A DNA stretch of 64,000 bases, taken from NCBI GenBank assembly GCA_963969395.1, contig OZ017796.1, positions 38,120,243 through 38,184,242 on the forward strand. Direction: 5' to 3'. Position numbers and translations under genes: made by a program. Below are positions 47,404 through 57,198 of this stretch, one piece after another (position 1 is the stretch's first letter; each line of letters opens with the position of its first letter). A model generated the notes under the pieces. It was not told the origin of the DNA and did not search any database. It saw nothing but the letters and a program-made list of their open reading frames with translations. The stretch comes from Pseudoscleropodium purum. Lineage: Eukaryota > Streptophyta > Bryopsida > Hypnales > Brachytheciaceae.

Positions 47404-49065
47404 ATGCCGCCGCTACGTAGGGCGAGACCAGCGAGTCCCTCTGGAGGCGAGGTGAAGCTCCGGAAAGTCATTCCGGTTATTCCCTCCACAGAGCCGGAAA
47501 AGTCTCAACTCATGGAGGACCTCACCTCTATGGGTTGCCTAGGGTTTGCAGAGAAACCCTGGGGTTTTAGGGAGGAGAGAATGGTCAAGGAACTCCTCGG
47601 CAAACTGTCCAACCAGTTTGATAACACCGTGAGAAGATCCCCTAGCCGCTGGAACGAGGAACTGTGGAGAGGTGTTTATCGTTTCCGGGCAGGAGGGTTA
47701 GGAATGGCAAACCGGAAGGATGAGTTCGTCCGGGGCAGATTCCAGGGGGTCGTCAATCCGAAGGACGGGTACGCGGTCGAGGATTGCGTGGATGACCGAC
47801 ACCGTCGGCTTCTGCAGTTCTTGGTTCCGGTCCTTCACCCGGAATAGCCGACAAGGGTGACGATCACCCTTGGCAACACCATTTTCGGTGCCCTAAGTGG
47901 TAACCGGAAAGTGGACTGGGCACGGATCATTTCCGATCTCGTGGCCCAGCTCATTAGTAGAGTTGGGAAGAAGAGGGCCAGTCCAGTGTGCCCTTACCTC
48001 TTCCACCTCTATCGGGAACACCAACTCCTCACCGACGCGGAGGAGAAGGTGTGGAGGACTCAAGAAGTCCTCCTGAAGTATGGGGAGTCGAAAACGGATG
48101 ACGAGGCCGAGTCCGATTCCGGGTCAGACCGGGAGTCAAGCGAGGAAGAGGAGGAGCCGTCGATGCCGCCCATCAAGCGACAGAAGATGACGCCTCCCCA
48201 CAAGCGCGGGACACCTCCCGGTCACGACAAACCGGCCCCTGAAGAAAGACCGGAAGTCGAGAAGACCGCTTCCGGGGAAGACACAGAATTGCAAGATCCG
48301 TTCAATGGCCTCATCAACCTCCTCTGCAACATTAGGGCGGATTGGGAGGTCAAGCACAGAATGCTTTCAGCAATCGGGAAGTTGGTAGATGCGCCACCGA
48401 ACAGTAAGTTGGCGGAACAGGTGGCGGAGTGCATCACCAATCCGGAAGAAACCCGGAAACAGGAAGCGGAGATCCGCCGGCTGCAGGAGGAAGTAGACAC
48501 CCTGAAGGCAACCCTCTTTGCCTATCAGGAAGACGTGACGGCCACCCGGGAGATGGCGGAGGAGACTCGGAAGATAGCCGAGCAAATTAAGGCTACCCTG
48601 GGAGCAACCGGAACGGCCGCCACCACAGCGAAGCTCTTCGACAAGAAGATGCACGAGGAAAAGAAACTATCCGGTTCCCGGATGGTCCGGATTCTCACCG
48701 ACTTTGCTGAGCAAGTGGAGACGGCGATGATGGAGGGACGGAAGGCTGCGGACTGGATTGAGGAAAGCAGCCGGAAGCTGACTGGAGCAACGTGCTCCAA
48801 GGGCATACACCTCTCGGACCTCTCGCTACCGGATTCCTTTCTGGATGCGACCGTTCCGAAGGGTGGGAAGGATTGGACTCCCGAGTCCAAAAAGTCAGCA
48901 CGGACTGAGAATCCGGGCACGAGACCGGATATTACAATCGACCTGGAGTCTTCACCCGGATCTAACCCTGGGGAGGGGGAACGGAACCGGAACTTGAGTG
49001 AAGTCTTCGAGCAACTGGATCCGCAGAACAGAAGCCCGACAGTAGGATCTAGGGTTATAGAGTAG
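47404..49065 (+). pseudogene. Element-encoded gag-like/coiled-coil protein, one in-frame UAG
   Basis: A continuous frame from ATG 47404 to TAG 49063-49065, broken once by TAG at 47845-47847. First part (147 codons): basic start (PPLRRARPASPSGGEVKLRK), then FREERMVKELLGKLSNQFDN and RKDEFVRGRFQGVVNPKDGY. Second part: ITLGNTIFGALSGNRKVDW followed by SDLVAQLISRVGKKRASPVC, an acidic Ser/Glu stretch, a basic NLS-like PPIKRQKMTPPHKRG and a coiled coil (about EEVDTLKATLFAYQEDVTAT). The layout recalls the N-terminal domain of plant transposon/gag-like proteins, but I do not recognise the family. There is no protease, RT or transposase motif. The lone UAG is either decay or a readthrough point; the frame stays open on both sides. 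Confidence 0.6.
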
Positions 49066-50248
49066 ATAGGATTTTGATTTGAGTTAGGAATAGGAGCGGA
49101 TCCGGATCGGGATCCGGCTCAACAGTATTAGGTTAGACCGGAAGTTAGATTAGGTTGGCGACGGACCCCCACGGGTTTTCTGCTTTGCTTTGTACTTTTA
49201 GGGTTTTTACATTTGGTATATAAATCGGTTCCTGCGATGGGAATTGGAAGTCTTCATTTTACAAATCTCTTGTGCCTTCCCCTTCTCCTCATTGTGTGTC
49301 TCTCTCCAGCGTGACAGGATTGTATGATGTGGAGTTAGGATAGTGTGAGCCGTTTTGCGAGTGATTTCTCCCCTTGGTGTTTCTTTTCCGATCCTAGGTG
49401 CATGTGAGTAGGTATCTAAGAGTTGGGAGTGAACTTAGTTCCTCAGCACGTCTAGAGTTTGAGATTCCGGGTGAGAAAGCCGTTGTTAGGCTAGGCGGGT
49501 AGGGAGGGATTCCTTAGCTGCGCTAGAACTCCCGGGTGGGAAATCCGGTCGAGTGTCCGATCTCTTGTGAGGTCTTACCGCCTTAGTTGGCAAACAGAAG
49601 AACTTTAGTCGATGTTGGAACGGACGGGTACACTTGTTACCACCTATCTTCGCACGGATCGGAAGTAGCATCAAGGTCGTTGTAGTGTGAGAGGGTCAAG
49701 TGTGGGGTCTTTGTGTGACCTACAACCCGGATTGCTATCTGGGTTGTTGTGAAGGACCAAACCGGATCCGGATTAGCTTAGGAGTTTAGGAAGTAGGATA
49801 GTGGGTCTTCAGCCACTATAAGTCACGGAAGGAGTGGTGGGCCTACCACTCTCAAAATTAAGCGACGACCCCTCTGATGGTGAAATAGAGGCAAAACCAA
49901 ACCGGACAGGATTACGGATACATGATGACCATCCGGACCGGATTGGTCAGGACGGATTTCCAGGATCGGAAGTTATAGAGATCCTGGGATTTGGATATTT
50001 GCACAAACCGGATAGTTAGTAGGATCGGAAGAAGGACTAATCCGGTCTATAGTTATCCGGTGTGGTGGTATTTCTGGTTCTAGATCTAGGACCGGAAAGT
50101 AAGATTAGGATACTGACTGAGCTTAACTGCTTAATAGAGCTAGATTCTTGACAGGATCTCGTGGGTTCGATCTTTAGATTCACTTAGTTATACTCTAGAG
50201 CGATTTTTGTGAGTATAATGGGGAATTTACCTGCCCTGTGCTGCGACA
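49066..50248. other. 3' region of the 3.3-kb element, rich in CCGGAT motifs
   Basis: Non-coding. CCGGA/TCCGG occurs about 20 times by eye (for example GACCGGATTGG, AAACCGGATAG). The same motif is frequent in the 5' region 47050-47210. Such subterminal motifs often bind the mobile element's own protein. Confidence 0.55.
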
Positions 50249-50253
50249 CCATT

Positions 50254-50890
50254 CAAACCGTTGATCCTTCCGTGTCAATGAAGTAAGAGGCGTAGTAATT
50301 CTAGAATAATCATAGATGAAGCGCCGGTAGAAATTAGCAAAACCAAGGAAAGATTGGACCTCTTTCACAGATTTAGGAATGGGCCATTTCTGGATGGCTT
50401 GTACCTTGTCGTTGCACATTTCCAATCCCTTTTCCGAAACCATCATACCTAAGAATTCCACTTGACTTTGATGAAACTGGCACTTCAAAAGTTTAGCATA
50501 AAGACCGTGATGTAGCAACTGTTGGAGTACTTCTCGTACAATTGCCTTGTGTTCTTCTAATGTTTTAGAGAAGATAAGAATATCATCCAAATAAATCACA
50601 ACAGAAATATCTAATAAGTCATAAAAAATACCCTGCATGTGCACTTGGAATTGAGCAGGAGCATTGGTTAACCCAAATGACATGACCAAGTACTCAAATA
50701 ATCCATAACGCGTTTTAAACGCGTTTTAAATTCATGGCCTTTTGCCATTCTCACTCGATGATAAGCTTGTCTTATATCAAGCTTTGAGAAAATTTTGGCT
50801 CCCACCAATCGGTCAGTTAAGTCAGGGATTAACGAAAGAAGGTACCGATTTCTTATCGTGACTTTGTTCAAGTTCTGATAATCCACACAA
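50254..50890 (-). pseudogene. Ty3/gypsy reverse transcriptase
   Basis: Minus strand: VDYQNLNKVTIRNRYLLSLI, the block IFSKLDIRQAYHRVRM with the first catalytic Asp, FGLTNAPAQFQVHMQGIF and the catalytic YLDD in VVIYLDDILIFS. Then VEFLGMMVSEKG and FLGFANFYRRFI from the thumb. The two open frames (50886-50668 and 50689-50195) are shifted by an 11-bp tandem duplication CGCGTTTTAAA (50709-50719, 50720-50730). The ORF runs into the 46975-50248 insertion. Confidence 0.9.
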
Positions 50891-50972
50891 ACACGGATGG
50901 ATCTGTCTTTTTTTTGTGCAAATACAATAGGGGTCGAAACTGGAGACTTGGATCGACGAATCCACCCTTTGC

Positions 50973-51239
50973 CTAAATTTCTTCAAGGTATCGTCGGAGT
51001 TCCTTGAGTTCCACGGGAGATATAGACTGCAATCCCGTGTTACGGGGCTCTTGTCCCTCTTTGAACTCCACCTTCATATCCGACCCACTATGATTGGGTA
51101 AATCATTAGAGGCTTCTTCGCCGAACACCTCTTGTAAGTCTTGATATTCTTTTGGGATTTGGGAATCTAATTCCCCCATAATATTATTATTTTTCTTCAA
51201 TTCGGATACTTCCAAAATAAATAGATCAGCTTCCTTAGC
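50973..51239 (-). pseudogene. Ty3/gypsy protease-RT linker
   Basis: Codes for PKEYQDLQEVFGEEASNDLP and a short acidic KVEFKEGQEP segment leading to ELRRYLEE, the usual lead-in to the RT domain (x-D-F-x-D-V-F / L-P-x-H-R region), here degenerate. The frame is cut at 51240 by GC-rich repeat DNA. Confidence 0.7.
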
Positions 51240-51365
51240 CAAGGTTGACACGACGTCCGGACGCGGACGCTATGTCCGCAGCGTTCGCTGACATTCGCGG
51301 ACCCGGCGGACGCAGCGTCTGCTGGAACCGCCCCGTCCGCTTTGACGGCCCTATTTCCCCCGACT
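51240..51365. repeat. GC-rich element end with CAAGGTTGAC terminus
   Basis: Begins CAAGGTTGACACGACGTCCG and continues with GGACGC/GTCCGC motifs also seen at the right end of the 42729-43107 element (shared GGACGCTATGTCCGC-type text). It interrupts the gypsy frame. The partner end is uncertain: no 8-bp duplication was found at 53858 or 61036. Confidence 0.6.
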
Positions 51366-51990
51366 GCCCTACCCAAACTGCCCCGCAGTCACTCCCTTAA
51401 TCTTTAAACAATTAAATGTTAAATGAAGTGCAATGGTTCGCGATTTGTTATTAAAACAATGTCTCTTATAAGTTGAAAGATTATAAAGTTTGACCATGAG
51501 TCCATGATAGTCTTGAAACTATGAAAAAATTTCAATTCATTTTCAAAAGGCAAACTAAAAAAGTTTGTGACTTCAAATATATATATATACTATTTAAAAA
51601 ATCAAGATCAACACAAATACAAACATAATCAATATGGGCAAAATGTATTCAATTTAATATAGAATATCATACATTGTGCACATTTGGCTAATTGCACATA
51701 TAATTTTTTTCATTCCAACTCTATATTCCTAAACTAATTTTTAATGCCTATATAACCTATTCAACTACTACTTTTGTACTACCAATCTAATATAAATGGC
51801 GGAAATGTTCATCTGGCATCGACCAACGATATGTATTAGAAAATCACGTAATCACATGGGCCAAACTAGTATTTTCATCGTCAGTCTTCGAAGAAATGCG
51901 CTTCAAGTAAACATAAAACACTTTTGCAAAGTCATGAAAGGCAAATTGTGTCGCACTAGGTGTTTTAAGTAGCACGTTGAAATACGCCTC
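51366..51990. other. AT-rich non-coding DNA within the GC-bracketed block
   Basis: No gene seen. It separates the GC-rich end from the kinase-like pseudogene. Confidence 0.5.
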
Positions 51991-53280
51991 TTACATGTTG
52001 TTTCCATTCATCCACCGAGCAATTTTTCGAATGGCATACTCTTCCGACTTACGTGAATACATCGGAATGACTTCTACATCTACATTTGCTTTATGCAAAT
52101 ATGCAATACGTAGATCCACCCACCATCTCCTCTGCAAAGTTTGTTTCATCTCATCTGTTGATGTGAATGTGTACAAAGACTTCATTGGCTGAGAAGTTAA
52201 GGTGATCATGCCCCAATCGCAAACTCCAATGTACACACATGACTCATCCTTTGGAAAATGCAACAAGATATTGTCCAGAGAAAGATCATTGTGTAAATGT
52301 CCAGCAAAATGTACTACATACATTATATGCATAAACGCCCATGTCAACTCCGTACGCTTCTTCTGATATCGCCCTAAACAGTGAGCTTTTACAACCTCCT
52401 CTTCGATTAAATTTGTATACATCAAACGAATTTGAATGTTGTCTGGATAGTCCTTATCCATATTCAACATTTGTTGAAGAGTTCCACCGTTTCACCAATA
52501 CGCATAACCTTCACACGTCGTTTCGTGCACCACAGCAAACCGTATTACACCCGCGTGTGGAATTCGAACAGCCATTGATTCATTTTGATGTTCTAATTTT
52601 GCAAGATCGGGTCGAGTTTGGTGGTGAATGGATTTCTTTGCCGCAAACTCCCAATAAGGAAGTATTCTTGGACATCCTTCAATACGGACCTTTCGAATCG
52701 TTGCATATCCACTTCTCATCATTCTATCATCAACAACAATCACGCGTGCTGTATCTGGAAGTGCTATGAGGTGCCGTTTGGTCCTTTCCGATTCAGCAAC
52801 TCCATTATTGCTTTTCTACCAAGTAATCGAACCAATTCGATTGTGCCTTTTGGCAAATGGAGCACATCACCCTCTAAACAAGTCCGTTTTTAGAATCACT
52901 TTTTTAAACTAGGCGTCATTGGGTCGATATTCTTTGCCATATTTAACCAAAATGACTTTGGAATTCCACAAAGCGTCATGAACCTTGTTCTCCAAACATT
53001 TGGTGAAGTGCATTTTATGCATTTCGTCATGCCACTTCGCCACATTCAATGCATCCAACAACATCTATGTCATGTCTACCTTGAATTTAGACACGCACTC
53101 CTCTTGATATCTGATGTACTTATTGTTTAAAGATAATGTTGTTTTTGATTCATAAAATTGAACGATGCGCTCGATCATGAATTTTTTGCATTCCTCCGAA
53201 GGACTTTGGCGAGTTACCTCCAAGTTTGATGGTCCTTCTCCATGTTTTAGCTTCGCAACCTTCTTCTTCCCGTTCGGCAT
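51991..53280 (-). pseudogene. Decayed protein-kinase-like gene
   Basis: Minus-strand frames strung from ATG 53280 (MPNGKKKVAKLKHGEG) to the stop at 51991. They contain LPKGTIELVRLLGRKAIMEL near the start of the fold, RVIVVDDRMMRSGYATIRKV, a catalytic loop HNDLSLDNILLHF (His, Asp and Asn in kinase spacing) and VYIGVCDWGM, where a D-W-G replaces the D-F-G magnesium motif. Breaks seen: a TAG near 53060, a frameshift plus stop near 52765, and a TGA near 52490. Without these the frame would span about 430 codons. I do not recognise the subfamily; it resembles kinases found in plant mobile elements. GC-rich minisatellites flank it on both sides. Confidence 0.65.
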
Positions 53281-53477
53281 CGTAACAAATGAAATTGATA
53301 TAGATCAAATTTTTTAATTTGAAACTGAATTCACGCACAAGTGTCCAAAAAATTGGCAACAAAGGGGCCCCAATAAACTACTCTTGCCTTGCTTAGGAAA
53401 GGAGCCAATGGAAGATGAACCACCAAGCTCTCCGCTCCACCTTGCATTCATAAGGGGCAAAGCAAAAGTGACAATGC

Positions 53478-53858
53478 GGACGGCCCTAAACCGTCCGCCC
53501 GATCGGACGGGCCGGAGGTCGCGGACGGATCGGCCGTCCGCCTCCCCGAAATCCTAAAGCCCCGTCCACCCGATCAGACGGTTCGCGGGGGCGGACACAT
53601 CGGCCATAACGGGGCGGATGGGTATCGGGGCGGACAAGGCGGACAAGGCGGACGCCGGATCCGACGGACAGGGCGGACAGAGGACAGGACGGACGGGTAT
53701 CGGGGCGGACAGGACGGACACCGGATTGGACGGACAGGGCGGACGGGGCGAACAGGGCGGACGGCGGACAAGTATCGGGGCGGACGGGGTCTAGGCGGAC
53801 GGGGGTTTGGACGGATGGGGCGGACAGGTATGAGGGCGGACGGGGCGGTTTGACCCTA
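53478..53858. repeat. GC-rich minisatellite (GGGGCGGACAGGGCGGACGG)
   Basis: About 380 bp of CGGAC-based repeats, ending GGTTTGACCCTA, similar to the inverted-repeat end of the hAT-like element. The GC content contrasts with the AT-rich surroundings. Confidence 0.8.
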
Positions 53859-56665
53859 AAGCGATCCTAAACCCATATTTTGCACGATAAACAGAGGTCT
53901 TCATGACACTGTATAGTTCAACTAACTTTTCATTCATTCAATGTAAAATTTGAAATTAAAAAAGGTAGCCTTCCTTTATGACCAAATTTATGAATTCTTG
54001 GTAAATGATATTTTTGTACAAAGATATGAGCTAAAATGTGCAAAAATTCACGAAAGGATTGCGACGTTTAATATATGTATCCAAATATTCACGTTGCATT
54101 GTGTATAAAGCAATTGTAAGAAGGTAGTTGAATAAAAATTCTACTATTAAATTGAATTAGTTGACGTCTAATCACTTAGTAAACCGCTAAATGTCCAAGT
54201 CTTTACAAGTGTGTTTTGGCTATCGAAAAAGAGCATGGACTTATAGTTATCCCCAATGAAGCAAATTGTTCTTTTTTCAAAATCTAACGGTATAGATGTT
54301 TAGCCCCTAAAGTTCTTTTCACTAAAAACACTTCATAACTGCCATTAGTAGTGCAAATACCAAGTCTTGGAAGAAAAACACTTTTGGACATATGTAACTG
54401 TAGGATCTTGTAGTAATTAGTTGGAAAAAATGTGGAAAAAGTTTAAGACAAATCCACCATTTGGATTGTAAGATATTAGATATTGAATGTTTCATTTAAG
54501 GGGGCTATTCAATTATGTCTATTAATGAACAATTGGTAGGCTAACAAACCTAACTTAGCATATATTTTAATATTTGTTGCAATTGTTTTAGGAATATTAT
54601 AACATAACACTATTATAATATTCTTATAAATGATATAGTACTAAATCATTTCAAAATTAACAACATTTGAACACAATCTGTCAATCTTGTCTTCCATACT
54701 CCTTTAATGATATATATATATAAATATATATACATATATAAAATATATTAGATAAATCAACATGAACAAATCAATGATTATATATTTCATAAATCTATTC
54801 TTCATCAATCAAATAAGAGTGCATGTTCAAATATAGACAAAGATGGTTTCTCCATTTGTTCCCAAAAATTAAATAAACAAATAGAGAAAGATATGAAGTC
54901 AATGTTACTTGGAGAATTGGAAAGAAAGAAATTGAAGTACTCAATTGCATTTTATTAAATTGGAAAATTGCATGTGGATGTCATGAATTAATCTTCATAG
55001 ATGCTAAACTCATACGAGTTGCATTTCAACATTTATGATTTATGCAATTGATTGAATTGAAAGCTCTTGTAATTACATTTTCAAATTTTTGATTCAATCA
55101 TTCAAATTTGCAAGAGTGATTTATGATAGATTTATAACTTTAAATGTGAAAGCATTGAATGCCTTTATGCGTTTGTTCATCAATATATTAATTTTAAATA
55201 AATAATATATATTTTTTATAACATATGCATAAACCATTGCATTAAAAAAACAAAAAACTAAGAGCTAAGCCAAATAGGCTGGTCAAATGAAGAGAACGAG
55301 AGAACAAAAGCCCTACGAGACGTCGAGACAAAAAGCAAAGGAAAAAGAAAATATCAAAAGGATTCAAAGGAAGGAGCAAGATGCATTCTTGCAAGACCGT
55401 AGAATACAATCAATACATAATGATTTCAAAATCCAAACACAAATATATTTTCTATTTCAATGAGAGTCAAAAATGAACTACCCTGCTCTCAAAGATTGTA
55501 CAATGTACACGTTATACAAAATGAACATATAACAGAAAGAGTAGAAGACATAGTTTATCATGATTGAAAACTGAAATGATTTTTTCTTTCTATGTAGAAT
55601 ATTCTATGAAATGTAACAATGTATTTAATTATCATAGTAATTGGTAGAAATCTTTGTGCAATACATAGAAATATTTCATTCATGTGGAGTTTTTCATTTA
55701 TTTAGGATTAAAATGGAAGTATTATACTCTACAAAGTACAAACCAAAAACAATACCATACACCTAAGTTCAGAAGTTTGCAATTGTTTCGTGAATTCATT
55801 TTGAAAACTCAAACGAAGAAATATTTTATAATCAATATCTTGTTCATTTGAATCATTTCAAAATTCGAATTCCGAGTTCAATTCCTATTTATAATAGAAA
55901 TTATGTTTGTCAATTTTTTAGATCTTTAAACAATGAACCCTCTTTTTTAAAATTAATATTTAAAAACATCTGAAATAAGAATATTGGAATTACCCTTCAA
56001 AATAAATATAACACATGTATAAGTGTATAATGTATTCTACTCAACCAACTCAAGTAACGAATTTTTCTATGTTTTTAAGGAAAAATATAGCCATACATGA
56101 TTTGAAAGTTAAAACATTGATTCTTTTTCTTTGTTTTCAAATCTAATCAAAATTTCATTAAAAAATATGAAAGACTCGATGTTCATTTGAAGATCGTGAT
56201 GCACTTCTAATTAGAAATCACAACCTTTCATTAAATATCATGAGGTTGAAATCCATTAAACTGTTATTCTAATTATGTATTGGGGCCTTTTTTTAAAATT
56301 TCATTTGCTTACAATGAAAATGGAATTGATTATTTCTGCAAAACATTTGATTTCCTAATGAACTTTAAAAAAATCCCCACCATCTTCAGAGCTACTCAAA
56401 ACCTATTTAGAGGGATAATATCAGTAAATAATCCAAACATATTGAACTTAACCACATTCCCCTCATTCGTAAAACAATTTAGGGGAGAAAAGAAAAGGTT
56501 TAGGGTAATTAGGGTATAGGGTTTAGGGTTTACATTTTTTTTTTTTAAAAATGATAAATCAATTACATTGATCTTCATTTAGCAGTGATTATTAGGTTGT
56601 TTTGTTTTTGAAATCTTACTGCTCTTTTTGAATAATAATGGCCTCATAGGATGCACCAATGGATA
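53859..56665. other. AT-rich gene-free tract
   Basis: No coding region recognised. Contains TA-rich runs near 54710-54750 and telomere-like repeats near its right end. Confidence 0.5.
56498..56533 (+). repeat. Interstitial telomere-like repeats (TTTAGGG)
   Basis: GTTTAGGG, TAATTAGGG, TATAGGG, TTTAGGG, TTTA in succession: degenerate plant-type telomere units. Confidence 0.6.
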
Positions 56666-56679
56666 GCTGGGAAGACGCC

Positions 56680-56960
56680 GTCGGCGGTCAGTGTTTAAGT
56701 GGGGCGGTCGGCGTCGGAAGGCGGACAGTGCGGACAGTCCGGGCGGACACGGCGATCGGACGGGTCGGTCGCACGGGGCGGTCGGTCGAGACGGTCGGAT
56801 AGGGTGGGCGGTCGGGGCGGTCGGACGAGGCGGTCGGTCAGGGCAGTCGGACGGGGCGGTCGGACGGGGTGACGGGCGGACGGTGCATCCGTTGCCAAAA
56901 CGGACGTCATCGGTCCGCGTGGCGGACGCGAGGTTCGGGGCTGCTTCGCGCGGTCCGAGG
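56680..56960. repeat. GC-rich minisatellite (GGGGCGGTCGG)
   Basis: About 280 bp of CGGTCGG/CGGACGG repeats directly upstream of the decayed RING-finger ORF. Related in composition to the tracts at 42.8, 53.5 and 60.9 kb, with more GGTCGG units. Confidence 0.8.
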
Positions 56961-57198
56961 CAGGTCTGGCGGCGGATGGCTATAAGGGTGGAGTGACTTT
57001 CATTTCTTCTCACTTCAATTCTCCTTCGATGCCAAGTTGGATGTGCTACTATTGCTTTATGCACTAGTTGCTCCTACGGGGTGGAGAGTTGGGGTCCTCT
57101 ATCTTTTGTTACTGTATTGCGGTTGATGCCATCACTTTTGACTATCACATGAGATTTTTTTATTTACTTCACTTGGTTATTGAATCCAATTGACAATC

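Larger units (their letters stand above)
46975..50248 (+). mobile_element. 3.3-kb TG...CA element with a single long ORF, inserted in the RT/RNase H region
   Basis: Begins TGTCGCAGCTTAAAATTTTG and ends CCTGTGCTGCGACA (9-bp inverted termini TGTCGCAGC). It is flanked by the exact 5-bp duplication CCATT (46970-46974 and 50249-50253). It carries a TATA box at 47229, one ORF (47404-49065) and long flanking regions rich in CCGGA/TCCGG motifs. TG...CA plus 5 bp suggests an LTR-type origin, but no pair of long direct repeats is visible. It could be a giant solo LTR with an internal gene, a gag-only retroelement, or an unclassified DNA transposon. Confidence 0.75.
41859..51239 (-). mobile_element. Degenerate chromovirus-type Ty3/gypsy retrotransposon, interrupted by nested insertions
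   Basis: In minus-strand order: protease-RT linker (51239-50973), reverse transcriptase (50890-50254), RNase H (46969-46207), integrase zinc-binding and core (about 46206-45863), integrase end and chromodomain (43339-43116, then 42720-about 41904), polypurine tract and LTR. This is the Ty3/gypsy order with a chromodomain. Breaks seen: an 11-bp tandem duplication in RT, stops within the integrase segments, and a TAG at 42147-42149 in the chromodomain. Insertions at 42729-43107, 43345-45857 and 46975-50248 are each flanked by short target duplications. Gag and the 5' LTR are not visible, and the frame is lost at a GC-rich repeat at 51240. It cannot be active. Confidence 0.85.

Noticed and set aside
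46975..50248. Complete LTR retrotransposon with two LTRs
   Set aside because: The sequence at the left end does not reappear near the right end and vice versa, and no polymerase genes are present. Only the TG...CA ends and 5-bp duplication support an LTR origin.
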